DNA of 7,681 nt from Betaproteobacteria bacterium HGW-Betaproteobacteria-20 (GCA_002842195.1 PHCL01000055.1:1-7681); one strand, 5' to 3'. Shown: positions 1 to 7,231, counted from the stretch's first letter. Translations and numbers: made by a program. Notes: a model not told the origin generated them from the letters alone.

Positions 1-3000
1 TGGACTGCCTGGCCAGTGAAGTTGACCCTTAAGTGAGCCTTCGCCGCCTTTTATCGTATCCGGGTATCCAACACTTTTAAGTGTTTTACCTAAATTTTTA
101 ATATCCCAGGTGACGTTAAGATAAGTATTTGGATTTCTGGCCCAGTTATTCCATTGCCCTTCTGCATCAATTGCACTGTCAGGAGTACTGAGTTTGAGTT
201 TTTGAATATTCCAGTTATCGTTTTGCGGATAGGCAATTAACTCTAAAGCGCCAAAATTTTTCTTATTAAATGTAAAGTTATCAGCTGTGATATCTAATGA
301 TGGGTAATCCTGCTCAAGTTTATTAAATACTTTTGCATCTGTTTCAGCTGGCGCAGTTTTAGTTCTATTTGGCGTTGCTTCAGGCACAGTTAAATTACTT
401 AAACGAGCAACCAGTTTGCCGTTGTTTTGGCTCAACCATTGTAAATCGCCTGTTATTTCGCGGCTTTGTACGGTGGCTCGTAAGCCATCTTTATTGCTAT
501 TGTTTGAGATTTTTAATTGATTGATGCGCCTGTCAAAAATATCCAAGGTATTGATTTTTAGCGCTAATTTCTTTATGGGTATTGATTGCAGTGAAGTCTC
601 TTGTTTTGCTCCGCCTGTTAGGTCACGCAATACACCGCGCCAGGCATCGGCATCAAGGTAATCCAGACTGCCATATACTTGCAGGCCCTTGGTGTTGCCC
701 AATTCAACATTAGTATTTAATTCGCCAATGTTTGTAGTGGCTGTTTCACCAGAATTTCCCCCGGAATTAATGCGAACACTGCCACTATCAAATTTAAGAT
801 TATCATTCTCGCCGGTGCGCAATATTTTAGCGGTCAGCTTGCTGCTAAGATTGACGGTAATGCTATCGCTGTTGGGGACCTGTTTTTTTGCGATGCGTAA
901 GTTTAAACGCTCGTTCGCTGCTTTGTTAAACGGAATGGGCAGGGTGGAGCTTAGGCCGATTAAATCTGAACGAATATCGACATTGACCATTGGTTTTTGA
1001 ATGGTGATGTTGCCTACCCAGTCTGCGCTACCAGCTAAGTAATTTACACTGTTTGCCAAAGATGCATTGTCCGGGCTTTGCTCAATTAGCATTTGTTTAA
1101 GCCCGGCGCTACTCATTTTGCCCTTGGCAGTTACCTGGATGACTTTATCTTTATTAGTATTTAAACTAAGCGCAAGGGGCGAGCCAAACGCACTGGCGTT
1201 AATGCTCTTCGCATACAAGCTACTTTCGGTAAATTCCAGCAAGCCATTGATGCGCGTAAGTGTCGGGATACCTGCTGCTGCCATGCTGCCGTTGGTAATT
1301 TGATATGCGCCTTTATACTGAGCCGCCTCAATGTTCTGTAGTGGTATTTTCAGGTTTAATACAAGCTTGCCTGACCCACTGGTTTTTAAATCATCAGTAA
1401 AGCCCAGAGTCACCGTAGAAACAGGGCTTGCATTCACAAACTTAATGCCTTCATCAACAGGACCTTTAAGCTCGCTATCAACATTAAGCATAGGCGAGTC
1501 AGCATCCAACTTTGCTATTGTCGCTTTACTTTTTATGATTTGATTGCCAAAAACATGACCAGCATTCGCATTAAGCTCCATACGCTTGCCTTCAAACAGC
1601 AAATCCAAGCCTAAACCTTCGATTTTTGGCCAACCAGTACCAAATTCCAATAAACTATCGCTGACTTTTGCGGTGACTCTGAATATACCTAGCTTACTGT
1701 CCAAGTTATTTTTACTATCCACAAACGGAAAATCAGCTAATCGGCCTTTAACGGTCAGGTCAATGTTTTCAGCACGTCCTGCCAGTATAGAGCTGTCTAA
1801 CCAGTTGAGCGTGGTTGTGCCCAGCATTGTCGGGTAATAAAAAGGCGCGAACTTAGCATTACCTTTACCAAACTTACCTTTGAGATCTAAAAAACCACCT
1901 TTATTACCATCCATTAAATAACTTGCATCAAGGCTGCCAGACAAATGTGCGCTGCTGACAGTGAGGTTGTTTGTTTGGATTTTTGTTTGCGGGTTTTTAG
2001 ACTGAGGATTTTTTATGGCCCAGGTAATGTCGCCATCCAATTTATCTGCCGGTACAGGCCAGCGCAAAATATCTTTAAAGTCCAAGCTGGCATTTTTTGT
2101 GTGCAGTATCATTTTTCCATTATTTTGATTGGCTTTAATTTCACCAGTTAAATTGTTAAAGCCTGGTATTTTTTCATGGGCCAGTATGCTTAAACCATTA
2201 AACTTGGTATTAAGTTGATAGGTTTTGACCGCAGATTGCTTACCTGCCCAATTAAGTGTTAAGTCATCCAATTTGCCTGTGGGAGAATGTCCGGCTACTT
2301 TTTGTAAGGTATCTGCCGGAATAGGTAATTGCACCAAATAGGGTTGAAGCAATGCCAGGTCAATATGAGCTAGTTTCAAGTAAATGGCTTGACTGCCCTG
2401 CAGAGTATTTGCATAGCTGCCTGAAGCATTTTGCAAAATTAAACCATTGCTCGTCTCAAGGCTAAGGCGATCTACATTGAAAACCTGCTCTGCATTAGAC
2501 TTTTCCCAATTGAGTTCCCCACTAAGCTTATTTAGCAACACGGGTTCAGCTTTGGCTTTAAGTCGCATTTGCACTTTATGTAATGCTACGCTGCTGGTAA
2601 TGGACTGCACTTCATGTCTGGCAAATTGAATCTTTACGTCAGCACTGCCCATGCCAGATTGCAGGTCTATCGGGCGGGTGAACGCGCTATAGTCCACCCA
2701 AGGTTTAAAGGCTGCAATATCGGTATTTTTTAATTGAGCTTCTACGCTACCGCGCCACTCCGTAATCTGGCTGACATCGTTACCGTATACGTTAGCATTG
2801 ATGATAATTGGATTTTTTGTTCCGGCAGAAGGTAAAGCACTTAGCGTAATGCGGTGATTTTTAAGCAAGCTTGTCCAGGGTGGACTCACTACCTGCAGGT
2901 TTAAATGATCTAAACTCAACGCGGGTGCGTCACGCATTTCATCTAGCCAAATGATTTTGGCACCGAGTACTTCAAATTTATTTTGACGTAATAGCCAATT

Positions 3001-3441
3001 CGGCAAATCGGGCTTGGATTGCCCTTGCATGCTTACGCCAGCGACAAAAATGTCGCCATTTACATTACGCCTAATGGTGAGTTCAGGCGAGCGAATGGTT
3101 AAATTTGCAAGGTGCGGCTCAAGCAATGGAATACTTAACCATGAAAATGACACGTCGGTATTGTTAAGCTGCAATGCGGGGCGGTTTTGCGCATCATAAA
3201 CATCGATGTTTGATAACAACAAATGTGGGTGTACGCCTTGCCAGCCAGCCTCAATTTTGCCAATGACAATTTTTTGCTTGGCAGCATTACTGGCAAAAGT
3301 GGCAATTTTATCTTTGTACTGGTCAATATTAGGAAATACATAGAATTGAATCGTCAGCACTGTAAGCAGTACAAGCACAACAATAATGCCGACCAGCCAA
3401 AATACACTACGATAAACCAGTAACAGAGATTTTTTAATCAT
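1..3441 (-). CDS. yhdP: YhdP-family AsmA-like envelope protein, 3' end outside window
   Basis: The frame is open from the ATG at 3441 to the window edge: 1147 codons without a stop. The start is forced, because an in-frame TAA lies six codons upstream with no other start codon between. There is no clear Shine-Dalgarno. Residues 1-10 are short and basic (MIKKSLLLVYR), followed by one membrane helix at about 14-34. The rest is a long periplasmic repeat of alternating hydrophobic and polar strands, typical of AsmA-like beta-groove proteins. The last visible residues (LHWPGSP, after a GxGSLKG stretch) match the region shortly before the C-terminal domain of the YhdP/TIGR02099 family. E. coli YhdP is 1266 residues, so roughly 120-190 residues are missing. 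In E. coli, YhdP works with TamB and YdbH in moving phospholipids to the outer membrane; the same role here is inferred from family. The neighbouring yheS is divergent. Confidence 0.9.
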   Translation of the reverse strand, partial: MIKKSLLLVYRSVFWLVGIIVVLVLLTVLTIQFYVFPNIDQYKDKIATFASNAAKQKIVIGKIEAGWQGVHPHLLLSNIDVYDAQNRPALQLNNTDVSFSWLSIPLLEPHLANLTIRSPELTIRRNVNGDIFVAGVSMQGQSKPDLPNWLLRQNKFEVLGAKIIWLDEMRDAPALSLDHLNLQVVSPPWTSLLKNHRITLSALPSAGTKNPIIINANVYGNDVSQITEWRGSVEAQLKNTDIAAFKPWVDYSAFTRPIDLQSGMGSADVKIQFARHEVQSITSSVALHKVQMRLKAKAEPVLLNKLSGELNWEKSNAEQVFNVDRLSLETSNGLILQNASGSYANTLQGSQAIYLKLAHIDLALLQPYLVQLPIPADTLQKVAGHSPTGKLDDLTLNWAGKQSAVKTYQLNTKFNGLSILAHEKIPGFNNLTGEIKANQNNGKMILHTKNASLDFKDILRWPVPADKLDGDITWAIKNPQSKNPQTKIQTNNLTVSSAHLSGSLDASYLMDGNKGGFLDLKGKFGKGNAKFAPFYYPTMLGTTTLNWLDSSILAGRAENIDLTVKGRLADFPFVDSKNNLDSKLGIFRVTAKVSDSLLEFGTGWPKIEGLGLDLLFEGKRMELNANAGHVFGNQIIKSKATIAKLDADSPMLNVDSELKGPVDEGIKFVNASPVSTVTLGFTDDLKTSGSGKLVLNLKIPLQNIEAAQYKGAYQITNGSMAAAGIPTLTRINGLLEFTESSLYAKSINASAFGSPLALSLNTNKDKVIQVTAKGKMSSAGLKQMLIEQSPDNASLANSVNYLAGSADWVGNITIQKPMVNVDIRSDLIGLSSTLPIPFNKAANERLNLRIAKKQVPNSDSITVNLSSKLTAKILRTGENDNLKFDSGSVRINSGGNSGETATTNIGELNTNVELGNTKGLQVYGSLDYLDADAWRGVLRDLTGGAKQETSLQSIPIKKLALKINTLDIFDRRINQLKISNNSNKDGLRATVQSREITGDLQWLSQNNGKLVARLSNLTVPEATPNRTKTAPAETDAKVFNKLEQDYPSLDITADNFTFNKKNFGALELIAYPQNDNWNIQKLKLSTPDSAIDAEGQWNNWARNPNTYLNVTWDIKNLGKTLKSVGYPDTIKGGEGSLKGQLHWPGSP

Positions 3442-3518
3442 TATTAGTAGCGGATTTTAACTTTTTAAATGAGCGGTTTTTAATTGTGTAGGCTAAGTTA
3501 CTGCTACCATTTTACTGC

Positions 3519-3547
3519 AATATAGGTGAATGCAGATAGTTTGTAAG
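3519..3547 (-). promoter_or_regulatory. Putative sigma70 promoter for the yhdP-family gene
   Basis: On the minus strand, CTTACA (-35, 3547-3542) is separated by 17 bases from TATATT (-10, 3524-3519). Each matches consensus in four and five positions. Transcription would begin near 3512, giving a leader of about 70 bases. The heptamer GCAGTAA occurs twice on this strand just after the -10 (3518-3512 and 3504-3498); it could be a regulator site or chance. This is a consensus match by eye only. Confidence 0.35.
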
Positions 3548-3567
3548 AGTCTTGTTTAAGTAAAAAG

Positions 3568-3596
3568 TTGTAAAAACTATTACGCTAATCTATTAG
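3568..3596 (+). promoter_or_regulatory. Putative sigma70 promoter for the ABC-F gene
   Basis: TTGTAA (-35, 3568-3573) and TATTAG (-10, 3591-3596) are separated by 17 bases. The -10 is only a four-of-six match. It would give a leader of about 50 bases before the TTG start. The -10 lies inside a dyad symmetry element, listed separately. The region is AT-rich, so chance matches are easy and the call is weak. Confidence 0.25.
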
Positions 3597-3603
3597 AATA
3601 GCG
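3583..3603. promoter_or_regulatory. 21-bp operator-like dyad upstream of the ABC-F gene
   Basis: The half-site CGCTAATCTA (3583-3592) and its partner TAGAATAGCG (3594-3603) flank a single central T. Nine of ten base pairs are symmetric; the only mismatch is A3588 against A3598. The symmetry overlaps the putative -10 of the ABC-F promoter and sits about 50 bases before the start codon. That is where a dimeric repressor would bind. In RNA it would form only a weak hairpin with no T-run, so a terminator is unlikely. Confidence 0.35.
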
Positions 3604-3651
3604 TTTTGGGTCACATTTGGCTGACCAGCAATTTTATTTAATGGCTTTCAA

Positions 3652-5556
3652 TTGATTCAATTCAAACAATTAACCTTAGTTCGCGGTTTAAAAATCCTCA
3701 TTCAATCAGCGTCTTTGCAACTGCACCCTGGCCATAAAGTCGGCTTAACTGGCGCAAATGGTGCAGGCAAGTCTTCACTTTTTGCTTTATTGCGCGGTGA
3801 AATGCAACCGGAATCCGGTAATTTAGAAATGCCTTCTACCTGGGTAATCGCCCATGTGGCACAGGAAACACCAGCGCTGGCTATGCCAGCCATTGAGTTT
3901 GTGTTGGATGGCGATGTAGAACTGCGCAATATTGAAACAGCGCTGGCGGATGCTGAGCTTAACCATAAAGGTGAGTTGATTGCAGAATTGCATCATCGCT
4001 TGATGGATATTGATGGTTACAGTGCCAAGGCGCGTGCGGCAGAATTGCTGAGTGGCCTAGGATTTAGCCAGGCTAATTTGCAGCAGGCGGTTTCTACTTT
4101 CTCTGGCGGTTGGCGTGTGCGATTGAATCTAGCACGTGCTTTAATGTGCCGTTCGGATTTATTGTTGCTGGATGAGCCAACTAACCATTTAGACTTGGAC
4201 GCGGTGATTTGGCTGGAGGGCTGGCTGCAAAGTTATCGCGGTACGCTGCTGTTGATTTCGCACGATAGAGATTTTTTAGATGCGATTGTCAATCACATCG
4301 CGCATATCGAGCAGCAAACGCTCACGCTGTATCGTGGCGGATATTCAGATTTCGAACGGCAACGTGCCGAGAAGTTGGCTTTACAACAAGCTATGTTTGA
4401 AAAGCAACAACGCAAGGTTTCACATTTGCAAAGCTACATTGACCGTTTTCGGGTGCAAGCGACCAAAGCGCGTCAGGCACAAAGCCGCATTAAAGCGCTT
4501 GAGCGTATGGAAATGATTTCTGCCGCCCATGTGGACTCACAATTTAATTTCGAATTCAGAGCGCCTACTGCTGCGCCAGACCCGCTTTTGGTACTGGATG
4601 AAATGAGCGTTGGCTATAACAATGTTGCCCTGATAAAAAATATTGTTTTAGCCATTAGGCCAGGTGAGCGCTTAGGCTTGTTGGGCCGTAACGGTGCAGG
4701 TAAAACTACGCTGATAAAATTGCTGGCAAATGAATTAAAGCCAATTAGTGGCAAACGCGTTGAAGGTAAGGACTTGAAAATAGGCTACTTTGCGCAGCAC
4801 CAGCTTGAACAGTTACGCCCGGATGAGTCGCCTTTGCAACATATGATGAAATTGGATCCGCTCACGCGCGAGCAAGAGCACATGAATTACCTTGGAGGCT
4901 TTGATTTTAAAGGCGACATGGCAAGATCTCCCTGTGCGAATTTTTCAGGCGGTGAAAAATCCCGTTTAGCATTGGCTTTGTTAATCTGGACGAGACCGAA
5001 TTTATTGCTTCTAGATGAGCCAACCAACCACTTAGACCTTGAAATGCGCCATGCACTCACACTGGCACTGCAGGATTATCAAGGCGGCGTGATATTGGTT
5101 TCGCACGATAGAGCCTTGCTGCGTGCCACTTGCGATGAATTTATCTTGGTTGCAGATGGCAAAGCAGTGCCGTTTGATAGCGATTTAGAAGGTTATAGCC
5201 AGTGGCTAACCGAGCAGCGTCTGAAAGAAAAGCAGGCAACGCAAATAGCCGTTGATGATAAACCGAATAAAAATGATCGCGCTTTGAATAAAGCCGAGCG
5301 TCAAGCGAGAATACTAGAACGCAGGCCGCTAATGAAAGAACTGGAACAGTTAGAACTCAACATCGGCAAATGGCATACTGATAAAAACCTGTGTGATGAG
5401 CGCTTAAATGACAGTGAACTTTATACAGCAACCGACAAAACTGCGTTGCAGAACTTGCTTAAAAAACAAGCTGAACTGGCCAATCAAATTGAAGTGGCTG
5501 AAGAGCGCTGGTTAGAACTGCATGAGCTGCTAGAAGCCATGCCAGCGCTTGATTAA
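3652..5556 (+). CDS. yheS: ABC-F family ATPase, YheS type
   Basis: A protein of 634 residues, nearly the length of E. coli YheS (637) and alike along its whole length. It has two ABC domains and no membrane segments, so it is a soluble ribosome-associated ABC-F factor rather than a transporter. Domain 1 has Walker A GANGAGKS (34-41), signature SGGW (151-154), Walker B LLLLDEP with D174/E175, and the switch H204. The ABC-F linker, about 235-300, is helical and basic. Domain 2 has Walker A GRNGAGKT (345-352), signature SGGE (432-435), Walker B with D455/E456 and switch H485. Residues 545-630 form a charged coiled-coil tail. All catalytic residues are intact. ABC-F proteins bind the ribosomal E site and act on the P-site tRNA and peptidyl-transferase centre; the exact role of YheS is less defined. 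The start is TTG at 3652, the only start between an in-frame TGA at 3622 and the conserved N-terminal MIQFKQLTL. It lacks a clear Shine-Dalgarno. Confidence 0.95.
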   Translation: MIQFKQLTLVRGLKILIQSASLQLHPGHKVGLTGANGAGKSSLFALLRGEMQPESGNLEMPSTWVIAHVAQETPALAMPAIEFVLDGDVELRNIETALADAELNHKGELIAELHHRLMDIDGYSAKARAAELLSGLGFSQANLQQAVSTFSGGWRVRLNLARALMCRSDLLLLDEPTNHLDLDAVIWLEGWLQSYRGTLLLISHDRDFLDAIVNHIAHIEQQTLTLYRGGYSDFERQRAEKLALQQAMFEKQQRKVSHLQSYIDRFRVQATKARQAQSRIKALERMEMISAAHVDSQFNFEFRAPTAAPDPLLVLDEMSVGYNNVALIKNIVLAIRPGERLGLLGRNGAGKTTLIKLLANELKPISGKRVEGKDLKIGYFAQHQLEQLRPDESPLQHMMKLDPLTREQEHMNYLGGFDFKGDMARSPCANFSGGEKSRLALALLIWTRPNLLLLDEPTNHLDLEMRHALTLALQDYQGGVILVSHDRALLRATCDEFILVADGKAVPFDSDLEGYSQWLTEQRLKEKQATQIAVDDKPNKNDRALNKAERQARILERRPLMKELEQLELNIGKWHTDKNLCDERLNDSELYTATDKTALQNLLKKQAELANQIEVAEERWLELHELLEAMPALD

Positions 5557-5563
5557 CACCGTA

Positions 5564-5613
5564 CCCTGAGCTAGCCGAAGGGTATGTTATGCATCCCTTC
5601 GACTAGCTCAGGG
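5564..5613. repeat. REP-like intergenic inverted repeat
   Basis: Two 19-base arms, 5564-5582 (CCCTGAGCTAGCCGAAGGG) and 5595-5613 (CCCTTCGACTAGCTCAGGG), are complementary except for C5575 opposite A5602. They enclose a 12-base loop. The arms resemble the CCCTTCGACAAGCTCAGGG type of repeat that I recall being scattered between genes in many proteobacteria. The element begins eight bases after the ABC-F stop. As RNA it would form a strong hairpin that may stabilise or partly terminate the ABC-F transcript. It has no downstream T-run, so I do not call a classic intrinsic terminator. Confidence 0.75.
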
Positions 5614-5675
5614 AACATAATGATAGACCCGGTAAACATTTTATATTCAAGCTCAAAAGTAATTTAGGATTCGAT

Positions 5676-6242
5676 ATGGAAATTCAATACTCAAAACGTA
5701 TCAAACTGTTGCATGCGCTGTGCATGGCCGAAACGCTCCGTGACGACGAAGCCAAACCAAACACAGATTTAAACGAATACGATGCACTGGCCGCGGCTGA
5801 TTATTTAAGCTGTTATATCACATTTAAAGCCATTCAAGCCGCTGAACGATTGCCGTTAGACGAACGTATTGAAAACTTTGATATGTTAAGCGTATATCAA
5901 GCTTATGCATTGTTGGCTTATGCGTTTTTTACCACACCGCTAGCGCAGGAAGACATTAAGCCAAACTTTCCAACTGCGCAGATTACCATTGCAAAAACAC
6001 TTTTTGCAGGCTTGCCAGATGCTGAACTGATTGAAATAGTTGAAGCTGGTTTTAATAAATTTCAATTGATTGGAGAAGCAGAAGCCGAGCATTGGCGTGA
6101 GTTTAGAGAAAACTTAGATAAACTGACCGTAGCTTTTGTGATTGCAGGAACCGATGATGAAAGCCCGCACGGCAAAGAAGAAGTAATACCTTTGTTCGGG
6201 CAATTGCTAAGCCAACTGTGTGAAGCGTTTGAGAATGTTTAA
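5676..6242 (+). CDS. Unrecognised acidic helical protein, 188 residues
   Basis: I do not recognise the family. The start ATG at 5676 has a Shine-Dalgarno AGGA at 5666-5669, six bases upstream. The protein has no signal peptide or membrane helix and looks cytosolic. It is rich in Asp and Glu and predicted mostly alpha-helical, with amphipathic stretches at about 33-57 (EYDALAAADYLSCYITFKAI), 70-86 and 115-130. It has three cysteines (16, 46, 182) in no metal-binding spacing and no obvious catalytic motif. The acidic loop at 160-170 (DDESPHGKEE) separates the C-terminal helix. It reads in the same direction as the ABC-F gene 119 bases upstream, across the REP-like repeat, so cotranscription is possible. 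Codon use looks like that of the ABC-F gene, so it is probably a resident gene. It is the last plus-strand gene before the minus-strand accessory segment. Confidence 0.8.
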   Translation: MEIQYSKRIKLLHALCMAETLRDDEAKPNTDLNEYDALAAADYLSCYITFKAIQAAERLPLDERIENFDMLSVYQAYALLAYAFFTTPLAQEDIKPNFPTAQITIAKTLFAGLPDAELIEIVEAGFNKFQLIGEAEAEHWREFRENLDKLTVAFVIAGTDDESPHGKEEVIPLFGQLLSQLCEAFENV

Positions 6243-6313
6243 ATAGCATTCGCTTTTAGCCTGATTCGCCTCATTTATAGCCCATACACTAAGTTGTACC
6301 AGCTCAGCGCCGA

Positions 6314-6391
6314 GTCTAATTCTCACATTGGTCATACAGCCCTCATGCCATGCCAACAATGGCCGGCTGGCTTGGGTGCCTTGTTAGATGC
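6314..6391. other. attC-like imperfect palindrome (candidate cassette recombination site)
   Basis: On the minus strand, ATCTAAC (6389-6383) starts 12 bases after the stop of the hydrolase remnant and fits the integron inverse core site RYYYAAC exactly. The far end, 6320-6314 on that strand, reads ATTAGAC, one base away from the core site GTTRRRY. Between them a stem can form: CAGCC (6337-6341 on the plus strand) with GGCTG (6365-6369), and GCCAT (6347-6351) with ATGGC (6359-6363). The length of about 76 bases is within the usual attC range. The L boxes do not pair well, so the site is either degenerate or a lookalike. Its position directly after a gene's stop is what an attC would have. Confidence 0.35.
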
Positions 6392-6401
6392 CGCTTAGCC
6401 T

Positions 6402-6506
6402 TCAGATGAGGAATCGATTGATGTGATTCCCGATTTCATCCGGCTTTTCATCGATTAGCCGATGCCCGGCATCTTTAATCCAATGGACTTCACCCGTTAA
6501 AGGTTT
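6402..6506 (-). pseudogene. C-terminal remnant of an alpha/beta-fold hydrolase
   Basis: The 34 codons between the DsbA-like gene's TAA and a TGA at 6404-6402 read KPLTGEVHWIKDAGH, then RLIDEKPDEIGNHINRFLI. This is the usual C-terminus of alpha/beta-hydrolases of the epoxide hydrolase and haloalkane dehalogenase type: a strand (VHWI), DAGH carrying the catalytic histidine, E-K-P-D-E-I, and a final helix ending in RFL. A complete protein would be about 270-310 residues, so almost 90 percent is missing and there is no start codon. It is in the same frame as the DsbA-like gene and begins immediately after its stop, so it cannot be made except by readthrough. The sequence of the tail is undamaged, which points to a fairly recent deletion or replacement. 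The family call rests on motif recognition, not a search. Confidence 0.7.
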
Positions 6507-7166
6507 TTAACACCAGCTTGCCTCATCTGCTGGATTCTTTAAAAGCTCTTCTAAATTAGCAAGAAGTACACGGTAACCTACGTTACCGTACAAGGTCTGA
6601 CGGCCGCCATTAATAACATAGGAAGGACTACCTTTTATGCCTTGTTGATTTGATTTCTGGTAATCATTCATTAATGCGGACATAGCAGAGCCATCCTGGA
6701 TGCTTGTATTAATTATATTTTGGCTTAGACCATTAGCTTTAATTAAACCATAGAGAATCTCAAGGTTACCAATATCCAATGCATCTTTAAAAAATGCTGT
6801 CCGAAATTTAAGCGCCATATCGATACTTTTGCTTTTATCATAAGTAATTTCAACAGCCTTTAGCGCTAAATGAGCATTGGCAGAAGTTCTAGGTCTAACC
6901 TCGGTCCATATTTTAGGGTTTATGTGAGCGTGTTCAAAGACCGATGCAGATTTCTGTACATGTTCTGCAAAACCCACGTATCCATTCTTTTGTTTCCATT
7001 GTGTATCTATTTTTGTTGGTACGTCACCGAATATATCGACATAGTAATATTGAAATTCAATTTTATTTTCTAGTTTTTGATTCAGCTCATCGATACGCCG
7101 TTGTGCAATCCAAGCCCAAACACAAAGGATGTCTGTGTAATAATCTATGATCAGAGGTTTATTCAT
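6507..7166 (-). CDS. DsbA-like thioredoxin-fold oxidoreductase or isomerase, single-cysteine type
   Basis: A protein of 219 residues in the DsbA/FrnE/2-hydroxychromene-2-carboxylate isomerase superfamily. Strand 1 (LIIDYYTDILC) leads into the active-site region CVWA at 15-18, where FrnE-like proteins have CPWC; the second cysteine is replaced by alanine. A helical insertion follows at about 66-175, and then the cis-proline loop KGSPSYVINGG with P181. The only other cysteine is the last residue (C219, in ASWC). There is no signal peptide, so it is cytosolic, unlike true DsbA. With one active-site cysteine it may act by a monothiol or glutathione-dependent mechanism, or pair with C219; this is inference. 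Substrate unknown. The start ATG at 7166 has an AAAGG Shine-Dalgarno (7176-7172) five bases upstream. It lies 65 bases after the EncFtn-like gene and is probably cotranscribed. Its stop abuts the hydrolase remnant in the same frame. Confidence 0.85.
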   Translation of the reverse strand: MNKPLIIDYYTDILCVWAWIAQRRIDELNQKLENKIEFQYYYVDIFGDVPTKIDTQWKQKNGYVGFAEHVQKSASVFEHAHINPKIWTEVRPRTSANAHLALKAVEITYDKSKSIDMALKFRTAFFKDALDIGNLEILYGLIKANGLSQNIINTSIQDGSAMSALMNDYQKSNQQGIKGSPSYVINGGRQTLYGNVGYRVLLANLEELLKNPADEASWC

Positions 7167-7221
7167 GAGAACCTTTAAACGTTTGAAATCACCGGTGCGT
7201 CAGCGTCTGACCCATTGATTT

Positions 7222-7230
7222 GTTATGCAT
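7222..7230 (-). repeat. Downstream copy of a 9-bp inverted repeat bracketing the EncFtn gene
   Basis: On the minus strand this reads ATGCATAAC, starting one base after the EncFtn stop codon. It is the exact reverse complement of GTTATGCAT on the same strand at 7562-7554, before the gene. GCATAAC and GTTATGC are one base off the integron core consensus (RYYYAAC and GTTRRRY) and resemble core sites I recall from Vibrio repeats. A short hairpin GTCAG-ACG-CTGAC follows at 7212-7200. No full attC palindrome with a matching right core site is visible before the next gene. Confidence 0.4.
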
Positions 7231-7231
7231 T

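Noticed and set aside
689..2629. Several plus-strand open frames of 60-103 codons
   Set aside because: They lie antisense inside the continuous 1147-codon yhdP-family frame, have no family resemblance and no ribosome binding sites, and share no pattern of codon use with the real genes.
3014..3423. Short frames on both strands near the 5' end of the yhdP-family gene
   Set aside because: They overlap its well-formed N-terminal membrane helix and periplasmic start in other frames; their proteins look random.
3702..4516. Antisense 75-codon frame (3702-3929) and sense-strand 78-codon frame (4280-4516) within the ABC-F gene
   Set aside because: Both are out-of-frame readings of strongly conserved ABC-F coding sequence.
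5564..5613. Classic rho-independent terminator for the ABC-F gene
   Set aside because: The stem is long and strong, but no run of T follows either arm, so REP-like repeat is the better description.
6207..6335. Minus-strand frame of 42 codons beginning MTNVRIRLGAELVQL, with GAGG five bases upstream
   Set aside because: It has a passable ribosome binding site, and its composition looks protein-like. However, it overlaps the candidate attC, and its last third is antisense to the 3' end of the 188-residue gene. It could be the broken start of another cassette gene, but I cannot support that.
6870..7150. Plus-strand frames of about 67-68 codons
   Set aside because: They are antisense to the DsbA-like gene, which has clear motifs and a ribosome binding site.
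7193..7231. Thirteen-codon frame (MHNKSMGQTLTHR) right after the EncFtn stop, considered as a detached cargo-loading peptide
   Set aside because: It lacks the hydrophobic GSLR-type targeting motif, and no linker or ribosome binding site is present.
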